Origin: Biomphalaria glabrata
Lineage: Eukaryota; Mollusca; Gastropoda; Planorbidae
Length of the DNA: 64,000 nt
Direction of reading: 5' to 3'
NCBI RefSeq assembly: GCF_947242115.1
Contig: NC_074715.1
Coordinates: 29,823,327-29,887,326, forward strand
Within the stretch, counting starts at the first letter, position 1. Each line of letters opens with the position of its first letter. The translations under genes were made by a program, and so were the position numbers. The notes beneath the pieces are model-generated. The model was not told the origin of the DNA. It saw only the letters and a list, made by a program, of their open reading frames with translations, and ran no database searches. Positions 23,870 to 34,700 of the stretch are shown piece after piece.

Positions 23870-24985
23870 CACATTGTTTTTGCGTTTTGTCTGTCAGTCG
23901 GTCTGTCCGTTATCTTGATATAAAAAAAACAACTAAAAGTTATTAAAAATTGATTAACCTTTATTTTACGTTTCAAAACATCGCAATAATTTTTAGGTAT
24001 GAACACAATTGAAAAGTTTATATAATAGATTGTTCCGGATGTTTGTATAAATAGTAAAAGAAAAAGAGAATTTCAGATAAATGTAATACCGTTAATTAAA
24101 TTTTTTGGATGGTCTCGTATAAAAATTAGATGTACTACAGCCACGTGGAGAGATTTTCATACCTTACTTTGGTGTTTGGATTCTGTTTTCCTTAAAAATC
24201 GGAACATAATATTAACGATAATTAGATTTTTTAATGTTTTAGGTAGAAAGTTAAATGTACTGTAAGAGAGTAGTGAGTTAAAATATTTTTCATAAAAATC
24301 CGTAAAAACATTATTTCGTAAATAAGAAGATTATTTGTTTATTAATTAGAAGAGGGAGTTCAAACAATTATTTGGCGTTAGTAGATTTTTAAATAAATTC
24401 GGAAATTTCTGGCGACGATTTGTAAGAAACAAAATCCGGAACTTTCTTTATCGATTACAAAACTTCTATGTTATGTTTTACAAGAAAATTAAATGTCTAA
24501 AAAGTAATTTTCAGTAATCAATTCTAGTAAATTACTTTTTTTAAAAGCCTTATGCGATTTCAAACAATCATTAGGCATAATTCATGTTTTATAAAACAAT
24601 ATCCGGAACATTTTTACACTTAATGAAATATAAGTCAGTATAGAGATTATGATTTAGCATTAATATGCTATTTACATAAAAAACGGAACAACATATTATT
24701 GATAATGTGTTTTTGCAACGTTTAAGCATGGAAATTGAATGTAATATAAGTTAGAAGAGCAAACAAACATTTGTTGGCGTTGATTAGTTTTGCACAAAAA
24801 AATCCGGAACAATCAATTTTAGATACTTAAAACTATTGAGATGTTATGGGAGGAACATTAAAGGGTAAATCAGATTTTCAATAGCTTTTAGAGTTCTAGT
24901 TTTTTAAATCTAATCGTGACGGACAGACCGACCAATAGACAAAACGCACAAAAATAAGCTTCTTTTATTCGGATGGGGGCACTAA
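23870..24985. mobile_element. TIR element with internal CCGGAAC subrepeats
   Basis: The left end reads TTTTTGCGTTTTGTCTGTCA then GTCGGTCTGTCCGT; the right end is its inverted counterpart, ACGGACAGACCGACC then GACAAAACGCACAAAAA at 24918-24955. Between them a diverged module recurs about six times, each with a (T)CCGGAAC word preceded by an A-rich stretch. No ORF of note. The right end also resembles the repeat D terminus at 25425-25595. Confidence 0.6.
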
Positions 24986-24999
24986 ACAAAAAATAAATA

Positions 25000-25424
25000 A
25001 AATCTGATTTTTAAAAAAAGTTTAAGGAATTGGTTTAGCACCTGATCATGTTGCGACATTACGCTACTGCACGAAAATCGCTGCATAAAAAGTCCATTTA
25101 AAAAAATGTGCGTGATATTTACATACAAAGTGCATTATTAGCCTTTATAAACAAACAGAAATGTTTTCTTTTAATTTTAGCAGCTAGTTGACCAGAAAAA
25201 ACGTCTTTAACTATTATTTGTATTTGTTGTAAACATTTCTTGTACATTTTAAAAATATATTTGACTTAGTGATACTGAAAATACACAAAAATTGTCCATC
25301 TTTGTTAGCATATTGTAACATTGCCTCCCTTACATTTACGTAATTGTTTTAGAATTGGTGTAGGCCTATTTTTATGAAAAAATCGCTTGCATAATTAATT
25401 TTATAAATTAAACGGTTTGCTTTT
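25000..25424. other. Intergenic, nothing recognised
   Basis: AT-rich sequence between two repeat copies, without usable open frames or motifs. Confidence 0.4.
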
Positions 25425-25595
25425 AGAAAACTAAAAGTAGCCGTTGCACCTAAACTTTTCAAGCCGGATTTAATGATGAAATAATATTTTTCATATCTCT
25501 TCTAGTTTTCGAGATCTGAGTGTGACAGACGGACAGACGGACATTTTGCACAAACCTAATAGCGGCTTTTTCCCCTTACGGGGGCCGCTAAAAAG
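25425..25595 (+). repeat. Interspersed repeat family D, copy 1
   Basis: Shares GCCGTTGCA, TCTTCTAGTTTTCGAGATCT, GACGGACAGACGGACATTTT and the terminal TTACGGGGGCCGCTAAAAA with copies at 39765-39955 and 42405-42512. All three are in plus orientation and end at the same CCGCTAAAAA or its variant, so this is a defined 3' terminus. Confidence 0.75.
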
Positions 25596-26425
25596 AAGAT
25601 GATTACGTCCTACGCGTCATGCATTTAGTCATGCATATTAACCAATGACTTAAATTCTGCCAAGTCACTGGTTTTCCTGGCTAGCTCAGGCAACCCATTC
25701 CCTAGAGCTCTAATAGCACTAGGGAAGAAGGAGTATTTGTACGAATTTGTCCTAGCATATGGGACGAGGAATGTGCCTTTATCTTTATGTCTTTCAGAGT
25801 ATTTTATTAAACTTTGTTTTTGTATTTGAAGATTATGGTTCAGTGTTTTATGTATGATTGCTACTTTACTTTTAATCCTTCTGTCCTGAAGGCTTTCTAA
25901 ATTTAGTGATTTTACTAAAGGTGTTACTCTAGTCAAATGTGAATATTCGTTTGTTATGAATCTCACTGCTCTATTTTGTGTCTGTTCCAGTTTCTTAATG
26001 TTTTCTTGAGTTGAGGGGTCCCAAACGGAGGATGCATATTCTATTATAATTGGCCTAACCACGGTTAAATAACATTTTAGTTTTATGTTCTTATTTGATT
26101 TATAGAAATTTCTTCTAATAAATCCTAATGATTTTGTAGTTTCATCAATATGTGGATTCCATGACAGTTTTTCATTTATTATAACACCTAGGTATTTTGC
26201 GTTTTTAGTCTGTGTTACTGGTTTGCCATGAATAAGATAAGTGGAATTAATTTGTTTTAGTTTTTTTGTTACTCTTAACAACTGACATTTTTCTGGGTGG
26301 AAAGACATGCTCCAATTTGATTCCCATTTATGTAATTCATCTAATTCTCTTTGTAAAATATCTGTGTCTTGTGTTGTTTTTATTGTTCTATATATTATGC
26401 AATCGTCTGCAAATAATCTGCCCAT
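25596..26425 (-). mobile_element. 5'-truncated Jockey/CR1-type LINE, C-terminal reverse transcriptase
   Basis: A continuous minus-strand frame of 266 codons (26425-25625) starts at the catalytic FADD box (GRLFADDCIIY), then WSMSFHPEKCQLL, KYLGVIINEKLSWNPHI, and the thumb/C-terminal IEYASSVWDPSTQ and QNRAVRFI blocks typical of Jockey/CR1-group reverse transcriptases. The palm N-terminal part and endonuclease are missing. The frame has no stops, so the insertion is fairly young. The 3' end is GACGTAATCATCTTC at 25596-25612. The 5' break falls inside family U sequence (GCCCATCAG at 26421). Sister fragments: 30596-31105 (-) and 31330-31456 (+). Confidence 0.9.
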
Positions 26426-26650
26426 CAGTAATAATTAATAGCCTTCCATCTCCCTTCACTATATAACTATAATGCTACCCCCCCCCACACACACACCAAC
26501 AAACACACATATTACAAGCACACAATAATTTCAAACGAAACGCCCCTTTCAGTGGAACAGTTTGATAGAAGAAACATCACCATTCGCAATATATATACAG
26601 TCCACACTTTACATATAGACCTACATTTATTTTTATTTTGTCATAGCTAG
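26426..26650 (+). repeat. Interspersed repeat family U, copy 2
   Basis: Shares the CACTAT..CTATAATGC block followed by a C-run and a CA-run, AATTTCAAACGAAACGCCCC and GGAACAGTTTGA with 27470-27660. The LINE at 25596-26425 adjoins it. Confidence 0.6.
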
Positions 26651-26744
26651 ATCTAGAGAGGGAACTTATTTAGCATAACACATTGTATCTTCAAATGAAA
26701 CGCCTGTCCTTGAATTCTAGAGCGCATAACTATAGCCTTCATGA

Positions 26745-27272
26745 CAGTGGCGGACTGGGTATTAAAATCGGCCCGGGCATTAAATTACCATATAAACCGG
26801 CCCACAAATAATGACATATGCCATATCATGAGCGTAGCCAGGATTTTTTCGGTGGTGGGGGATTTTTTTCTAACACCCTCTGCAATGTATTATGTATGTA
26901 ACTAATCTTCATTACTTTCTGACCTTTCATTCTTTCGGGCGTTTTTTTTTTTAGCCTGTAATAGGTTCTTTTAATTGGTGGAAAGACACTATAGGAAGTC
27001 AGAGCTCCCCCAGCTGGGTCCAAGCATCATTTCCTTTATTTTAAGCTTTAAAAAAGCATATTCTGAGGTATCTACAGTACAGTAAGCTTAATTTATTATT
27101 ATACTACTCTTTCGCTAAACAATTCAAAAACCAAATCTGCTATTCACTGCACTTAATTAATGGAGTCCAGCGATTGGTAGAAAATAGTAACTATAATTTT
27201 GCTTTATTTTTTGTATTGGAGGTCACGATTGGAGGGGGAGAAAGTTTATGATACCTGAGCTATGCCACTGTT
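26745..27272. repeat. Decayed TIR-like elements (CAGTGGCGGAC / GAGCGTAGCCAGG)
   Basis: CAGTGGCGGACTGGG at 26745 and ATGAGCGTAGCCAGGATTTT at 26827 are typical outer ends of non-autonomous DNA transposons; CTGAGCTATGCCACTG at 27257-27272 is a plausible partner of the second. No coding capacity or clear duplication. Confidence 0.4.
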
Positions 27273-27735
27273 GAAATAGTGGTATTTGTGTATATCACCT
27301 TAAACAATTGAACTCCATTAATAAACCGGCCCACATTACAAGGCTACCCAACAGCAGCTGACACAATTTTTTAGACCTCATCAAATTCTATAAGTTCCCC
27401 TTTATTTATTTTTTCTCTTTAATCCTTCAATCGAACGGCCCGCAAACCCTTATTATGAAGTATCCACGAACATTTCTTAGGCCCATCAGTTTTAACCCTT
27501 CTTCTCCCTGCACTATCACTATAATGCCCCCCCCCCCACACACACATATGCACAAAATATTTTCAAATGAAACGCCCCTTCCGCGGAACAGTTTGAAAGA
27601 AGAAACACTAATCGCTAAATAATTATAGTCCACTCGTCATATAGGCCTATAATTTATTTAAAAAAAAACGCACACACACTCACTTATAATAGGCCCTTAC
27701 ATTCACTGTGATATTTTTTAGGACACTTAATTTTT
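27273..27735 (+). repeat. Interspersed repeat family U, copy 3
   Basis: Matches 22310-22665 (GCCCGCAAACC, ACATTTCTTAGGCCCATCAG) and 26426-26650 (C-run, AAATGAAACGCCCC, GGAACAGTTTGA). It links the two other copies as one family. Confidence 0.6.
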
Positions 27736-28234
27736 GCTCTAGAATAAAGACATATATATAGGCCTACTTGTAGAACTAGATAGGTAGTCGTGTAAAAATT
27801 CTTCTACAAATTATCATTAACTACAATCTTTAAATTTCAATTTCTATTCATTTTCTCCAAACATGCGCTTGCCTACAGATGTAAAAACACATTTGATAAT
27901 CAATGATCTAAGACAGTGTTTCCCAAACTGTTTTCTTAACGGAACACGTCGCACATTCTGAGTATTTAGCGGAACACTTTACTTATTTTTAGATTGAATT
28001 TTGTTCTATTTGTAAACAAAAATTAAGCCATATTATAAATTAAGCTTTTTTTAAGTAATCAATTTAAAAAAAAACATAGAGAGAGAGACAGATGTATAAA
28101 CATGTGCATAAAAAATATGAATTTTAATATCTTGTATGGTGCCAAGCCTGTTTCTAGATTTTGACTTTGTTGCAACATAATCAAATCCTACTTCGCACCA
28201 ATATGTTGTAGTTAACAAGTAGAAAAAACAAAAC

Positions 28235-28430
28235 GATAGCTTTTAAAATATTGTGGTGTCTGTGTAAATGCCACCACGATCGCTTTTTAAATGCATAAAA
28301 AGTAGTAGGCCTATAATGACTTGAATTCGAACTTAGGGCTCAATAGCCTCATCAAGAGGACTGATTCAACATATACCATACCTGTCTTTTTTAACTATTT
28401 CTTTCCTTTGTTCGATATCAAAGAAAATAA
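28235..28430 (-). repeat. tRNA-derived SINE, family C, copy 2
   Basis: On the minus strand: a GTTGAATCAGTCCTCTT block, GATGAGGCTATTGAGCCC as a worn A-box region, AGTTCGAATTCA as B-box, then TGCATTTAAAAAGCGATC. Same order as at 2990-3260. Confidence 0.55.
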
Positions 28431-28584
28431 TTAATCTATCTTTATATATAATTCTCTTCTTCCCTAATCAGGTCAGACGAGAAGTAAATGGGAAGATCAC
28501 TCTCTTATTTCTGCGGATAGTCAACCCACGAAAAAAAACAAGAAAAGGGGGGGGGGGGGAGAGAACACGTTTTCACAGCTCGCT

Positions 28585-28685
28585 ACGGATGGCTGAGCGC
28601 TGGACTGTCAAACCCTGCCCGAGCTTTGGAATATGAACTATCGTCAACTCTGAAGTAACATCCGAAACATGTAAAACATTTTACA
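28585..28685 (+). repeat. tRNA-derived SINE, family B, copy 3 (internally shortened)
   Basis: Starts GGCTGAGCGCTGGACTGTC and keeps TCAAACCCTGCCC, CAACTCTGAAGTAACATCCG and the GTAAAACATTTTAC end, but is about 65 bp shorter than the full copies. Confidence 0.7.
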
Positions 28686-28697
28686 AACACTAAATAG

Positions 28698-29326
28698 CCG
28701 GGTCGGACTTAAACATTGTGGGGCCCTATTAGAAACGGATTTCGCTGGACCAAGTTTGGGTAGGGAAGCGGACAATAAGTCAAATTTAAGAGTTTGTATT
28801 AGAAAATAAATTCGTCTATGCATTTTATTCATTCTTTACTACGTACAGAATTATTTTACGAGCCTTGCGTGTAGCAAAGTCATACAGTATATCATAATAA
28901 TTCTGTTTCCCACATAGATCCCGCTCAATAGCAATAATTACCAAATGTTTCAATCTATCTTTGAGAAAATTGTTGACATCAAGTAATTCTTCATTAGTTT
29001 GAGGCGCGAGAAGCTTCTTTCACCTGATAACACAATTACGGCTAATGCATAATGCCGTTTTTATTAATAGCGCGTAGGATTGACGTTTCCCAAAATGTCA
29101 ATTTTTTTTTTCTGTATTTCCGTATATTTTAAGGACTTTTTCGTATATTTTGCAATTTCGGGAGATTTCCAGGAGCTCCTGGTAAATCGACAGGAGTGCG
29201 CGGGAAATCTGTTTTAAGTTATAAAATGGTTTAATTTAATAATTTATACACCTTGAATTAGCGCGGGTTTCATGAAAGTGCGGATCCTTCGGTCACATAG
29301 GTTGCAGTGGCCTAAGACCGGCCCTG
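28698..29326 (-). mobile_element. hAT transposon remnant with hATC domain piece
   Basis: Ends are CCGGGTCGGACTTAA and, inverted, AAGACCGGCCCTG, i.e. degraded forms of the hAT-type CAGGGCCGG terminus. Flanks are CTAAATAG and CAAAATAG, an 8-bp duplication with one mismatch. Inside, the minus strand from about 29050 to 28850 reads LSGERSFSRLKLMKNYLMST and later IIAIERDLC, which is the C-terminal dimerisation (hATC) region of a hAT transposase. The rest of the transposase is deleted, leaving 629 bp. A second hATC piece lies at 30060-30240. Confidence 0.85.
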
Positions 29327-29394
29327 CAAAATAGCGGCGTATGCTATGCCGCCGGTCGACTAGTTATCTATAATTAATTAACTAATTTTTTTGT

Positions 29395-29540
29395 TAATGA
29401 TTCTTGTTTGGTCAGGTAATAGAAATAATTGTGCATGACTTCAACTTGATCAGAGATTGGGTGTGGGAGAAATAGCGAGTTCAAACTTTTTACCAGACAG
29501 ACAGATTGAGTTGATATAAGCATTGTAACAAAGCCAAGTA
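29395..29540 (+). repeat. Interspersed repeat family T, copy 2
   Basis: Core ATCAGAGATTGGGTGTGGGA followed by GAAATAGCGAGTTCAAAC, TTTTTACCAGACAGACAGA and GATATAA. See 4525-4740. Confidence 0.6.
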
Positions 29541-29974
29541 AAATACTTAGAAAAACACAAAGATAAACGCACATTTCTTATTCCATAAGCTAGGAAAAGG
29601 TCGTACAGGTGCTCCTTCTTTCGTAGTGTCATTAGAGCATGATACGCGTGATAATCCTTTCAAAACCGATGTTCGCTCTAGATCTAATTTAAGTTATTCT
29701 AAGTGTAGGCCTAGTACTCAAGCCAGATTTACATTTATTATTTATTTTTCACCTTGAAAAATTATAACGGTCAAACTAGAGTTTTCATCTTGTGGCCAAC
29801 GATCGAGCTAGTAGGCTTAATTATTTTCGCAGCGATAGGCCTTAAATTTAAAGCAACAACACAAGACAAAGTAAACATTAAAAACTAATGATCTAGAATT
29901 GCACGCTGTACTTAATGAAACATTAAAAGGCTATAGATCTTGTCAAATTGACTATTCTATCTATCTATATCTAT

Positions 29975-30240
29975 CTATATATATAATTCTCTTCTTCGCT
30001 CAAGAGTTTGGACGAGAAGAAGTAAAGGAAAGATCACTCTTTTATTTCTGCGGATTGAGTTATTCCACGAACTTTAAGAGCCTTTCGTGTAGCAAAGTCA
30101 TACAGTGTATCATGAAAATTTTATTTCTACATAGATCACGATCAATAGCAATAATTAACAAACGTTTCAATCTATCCACGAGAATTGTTGAGAAGCTTCT
30201 TTCACCACATTACACAATTACGGCTAATGCATAATGCCAT
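29975..30240 (-). mobile_element. hAT transposase C-terminal fragment, copy 2
   Basis: On the minus strand from 30240 to 30075 the sequence parallels the hATC piece of 28850-29070 (GCATTAGCCGTAATTGTGT, GAAAGAAGCTTCT, ATTGCTATTGA), but lacks an internal block. The adjoining 29975-30060 also recurs at 28437-28515. Broken and non-functional. Confidence 0.6.
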
Positions 30241-30348
30241 TTTTATTTATCGGATTGTCGTTTTCCATATTGAATGACACTATATTGCAATTCTTATATC
30301 AGCATGCACAAACGTTATCTAATAAAATACAGACTTTAGTTCAAAAAA

Positions 30349-30595
30349 GCAGGCGTGGTGGCTGAGCTTGGCTACCGAACCGGGGTCCGGGGTTCGAATC
30401 CTGGTGAAGACTGGGATTTTTTATTTCGGGGGCCTCTGAGTCCACCCAGCTCTAATGGGTACCTGACATTAGTTGGGGAAAGTAAAGGCGGTTGGTCGTT
30501 GTGCTGGCCACATGACACCCTCGTTAACCGTAGACAACATAATCAAATTACATCATCTGCCTTATAGACCACATGGTTTTACTTTAAAAAAAAAA
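30349..30595 (+). repeat. tRNA-derived SINE, family A, copy 1
   Basis: Starts with a tRNA-like head: GCGTGGTGGCTGAGCTTGG as A-box region and GGTTCGAATCCTGG as B-box. The body has CCTGACATTAGTTGGGGAAA, GTGCTGGCCACATGACACCC and CATCATCTGCC, and the element ends in poly-A at 30585-30595. Other copies: 39113-39352 (-), 55189-55371 (-), and a 30-bp head at 39726. Confidence 0.9.
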
Positions 30596-31105
30596 GAAGA
30601 TGATTACGTCCTACGCGCCATGCATCTTGTCATGTTAACCAATGACTTAAATAAATTCTGGCACGTCATTGGTTTTTCTGGCTGGCTCATCAGACAACCC
30701 ATTCCATGCTCTAATAGACTAGGGGAGAATGAGCATTTATACAAATTTGTCCTATCATGAGGAATGTGCTTTCTGAGTATTACGTTAGATTTTTGTTTTT
30801 TGTATTTAAATATTTTATTATGGCTCAGTATTTTATGTATAATTGTTACTTTACTTTTAAGTCTTCTATTCTGAAGGCTTTCTAAATTAATGATTTTACT
30901 AATAAAGATGTTACTCTAGTAAAATGTGAATATTCGTTTGTTATGAATCTCAATGCTCTATTTTGTGTCTGTTTCAGTTTCTTAATGTTTTCTTGAGTTG
31001 AGGGTCCCAAACAGAGAATGCAAATTCTATTATTGGCCTAACCAAGGTTAAATAACATTTTAGTTTTATATTCTTGTTTGATTTATAGACATTTCTTTTA
31101 ATAAC
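30596..31105 (-). mobile_element. Jockey/CR1-type LINE fragment, copy 2
   Basis: Aligns along its length with 25600-26110 (for example ATTACGTCCTACGCG, GTGAATATTCGTTTGTTATG, TTTTCTTGAGTTGAGGG) but carries many small indels that destroy the frame. Its 3' end abuts the poly-A tail of the SINE at 30349-30595. Confidence 0.85.
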
Positions 31106-31329
31106 CCTAATCATAGTGACAGTCTAGTCACTAGATCTAGATCTAAGTGCGCACCTTCTGCACTTTCTTGGATGGCGATGTGCATGGCGGGGTTATAACA
31201 GTATTTTAAGCAGTTTAAACATACATTGAAAGTGATTTGAGTTATGTTTCCCGATCGCCCCCCCCCTTCCCCCGGATCCGCCACTGCGCCTGCCATGAAA
31301 TATATATATGTGATACATATATATTCAAA

Positions 31330-31456
31330 TGGGTTGTCTCAGCTAGCCAGTAAAACCAGTTACATAGAAGAATTTAGGCCAGTGGTTATATTCATGTGTA
31401 ACTAAATGCATGACGCATAGGACGTAAAAATCATCTTTTTTTTTTTTTTTTTTTGA
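31330..31456 (+). mobile_element. Jockey/CR1-type LINE 3' end, copy 3
   Basis: Plus-oriented 3' terminus: GGGTTGTCTCAGCTAGCCAG, then AAATGCATGACGCATAGGAC and ATCATC followed by an 18-base T run. Only about 125 bp were inserted. Confidence 0.75.
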
Positions 31457-31771
31457 AGTAACGTCTGTATTAGTCTATATACTATATTTGATGAGGGGAG
31501 TTTCGGAAATTCTGAAAAGGCGGACGTTTATACTTTTTTATAAATCTGACCGGAACCACCGCGACGAGTAGAATAACAAAAAAATCCTACTCATTCAAGT
31601 GTCTCAAGCTACTGTAACTACATAAAATAATTTAGATTCTAGATCTAGATTCTTGGTCTAGTTCGCTTTAGGGATTAGATCTAGGTCTAGAATTCTAGAT
31701 TTATAAACATTTATCTTATCTCATAATCTATAATAATCCAAATCTAAATTTTAGTCTTTAAGAATCTAAAA

Positions 31772-34700
31772 ATGGTACGGCTTAGCGCTCAGCTAATAAA
31801 CATGTCCGCCCAGAAACACAATCCAGTTAGAGATTGGGAGTTAGATTTAAGAGGTAAGAACTATTCAATAATAATTCTGCAGGAGTTCAAGGGACAGCCA
31901 TCTTTGTTATTGTTTAGACTGTAATCTTGTATCTTGGATTTTCTCTCTGATTTGGGTTTTTGTTTGTTTTTATTTTTGAAGCTAAATAATATGCTAGATC
32001 TAGCAGCAATCTAGCTATACCGGTATCATCTAGTCACGGAATCTAGTCCTAATAAGTCTATTAATGAGGTAGTTCCTTATTTCTGACCTACTTTAACCAA
32101 AGTCACATGATTGTTGGACAACAAAGAGAAGAATGGCCTTGTCTTCCTATATTTCCTCTATTTTTACGAAATTTTACATAATTTACAAACATTTTAAAAT
32201 ATACAGAGTACATCAACGAACTCCCTGAATGTTCAAATAATTATACGAATGTTTTCATAAAGGGCCAAGAACTGTTTAAGGATAGGTTTAAATTATCAAT
32301 GATATTTCCTTTATAGTCATGACAAGCGTCAACACTTTGCCGATGATAGATCTACATTCACATACAGAAGAATATGTTTTTACAAGCGTTCTTGTAAGAT
32401 TAAAAAAAAAGCTTGGTATAAACTACACAAAACACACACACACACACATATATATATGTATATATATATATATATATTTATTTATTTATTTATTTATAGG
32501 CCTATATATGGGATAATATGCATATTAGTTGAAACATTGTTATTTTCATAAACTTCAGCTATTTTTAACGTTATGTATTTCATATTCCGCTAATTTGAAA
32601 TACATTATGCACATCGATTACATTAAGAATTATTTTTTGTTTTGGATACATGGACATGATGTATTATTATGTTATTAAAAGTTCTATCATTTTTAAGAAA
32701 TTCACAAAATGTTACATTAAAGTTTCAAAAATGCGTCCACGAAATAGATCTAGATCTATTTTATTACTTAGTAAACAAATTTAACAATGAAAGGGCGGGG
32801 TAAGACACATTTGGCCTGTGTAACTGTAAGAGTAGATCTCGATTTATCCTTGACTATCAGATGTGTTATTTGTACGCTAAACAACTGAAGCCTATTACGC
32901 ACAAGGAAAACACATGGCAGTCTTTTTATCTTTTATAACAACTAGTCGACATATCGACTACACACTAGCCCTAGAGCTATCTGACCAATACACACTGGTC
33001 TGCTGTCCAACTTTTAGTGTTCTACTCAAGTTCAAGCTTGTTTACTTTTGGGTAGAGAGGAAACGGGGGGGGGGGGGGGGGGGGGGGGGGGGAGGATGAA
33101 AGTGTTTTTGTTTTTTTTCTAGGACTTACTCGAATGCTAAGAACTGTAAGTGTAGTCATTCATTGTAGATCAAGAAATCTTGATCTCAGTATGGCAGATT
33201 AAAGGCCAACGCTTCGGTACCTTCTATCAAAGGTTTAACTATTTGTTTTAGTTGAAACTATTAAAATATGTATCTCTAGATTCTCCTTAGTGCTAATGAG
33301 TAAATTGAAACCACTAAATACTGACTTAAAACGCTTCAGATTCCCACTACAAACTAACTAAAACTAAGCACGGTGCGCGTTGTATACACACAACCACGTG
33401 ACTCGGGGGGGAATACGAAACTACCTCATTAGACTCATAATCTAACTGCTAGAACTAGACTATCTTAATATGACAAGGTTCTTAAAGGCAATAAAGGTCA
33501 ATTAATTTTTGGTAATAAACTGTGCTGATATTTATTGTAGGCCTAGTTAAATTTAGATTCTCTATATCAGATTAATCAGAATAATTCAGAATAGATATAG
33601 ACAATATTTAACAATTAAAAAGACGGAACAATAAGAAACATATTGTATTGACACCAAGTCAAAATTAAAAGAAATAATAGCATTGCTTTGAAAACACAGA
33701 AGTAATGTTAATTCTTGGTATTTTTTAAAGACTCTATCTTGGACTTTGGGATTTCTTTGGAACATAAACAATAACAAAATAGTAACAAAGATGGCTGCCC
33801 CTTGAACTCCTGCAGAATTACCGGAATTAGGTAGGGATGTGAAATAAAAAAATTATCTTTGAAAAAATCAATTTTTCGTTAGTACATCATTAAAATACTT
33901 TGAAAATACTTTCCAATGGTGTATAAATTATGACTTTAAGTTGAACAGTTAGAAAGTTAGGATTTTTTTTTCTGGCGTTTTGACCTAGCATTGGATGATT
34001 GGTTGACATGGAGCATGTAAGATGAGAGCGTCTGGCTCGCTCAGCCAGCGAGACACCCCCCCCCCCCCCCTCAAAAAGTTAAAAAATTGGAATTGAATTT
34101 CGTAGAGGATAAATCTACTTATTTAATAACAAATTTAATTCTTCTTCTTCATCGTTCTCATTGTTATGTTGGAGTGTTCATATGACTAGACCAATACATG
34201 AGATGAACTGCAAAGTGGTTTCCAAATTAGGGAGCTCTCCATATAGTTTTCTTTCTATTTGGGGTGATTTAAATTTAATTGTAGACCTAGTATTCGTAGT
34301 AAATTTCTAGCTAACAAATGTGATTTCATTTATATTTCTGAACTCCACTTGTTTTGAGATCTAGACCAGATAATTTGTTTATTTCAACGACTGAAGTTCA
34401 TAAATTATATAAATGAAATCAGATTTGTGAGCTAGAAATTTACTACGAATACTAGATATCTACTATTAAATTTCTTATTTAATAAGTAGATCTATCGTCT
34501 ACGAAACTCAATTCCAACTTTTTAACTTTTGACCTTGGGGGTGTGTCTCGCTGGCTGAGCCAGTGACAAGCTCTCTCATCACTTTTTCCATGTCAACCAA
34601 TGTTAGGTCAAAACGGCACAAAGAAATCATAACTTTCTTACTGTTAAACATACAGTCATAATTTATACACCGTTAGAAAGTTCTTTTAAAGTATTTTAAT

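Noticed and set aside
30355-30760. Overlapping plus-strand frames of 70 and 95 codons
   Set aside because: They cross a SINE and the reverse strand of a decayed LINE.
32914-33099. Frame ending in a glycine run
   Set aside because: Created by a homopolymer G tract inside a nested transposon.
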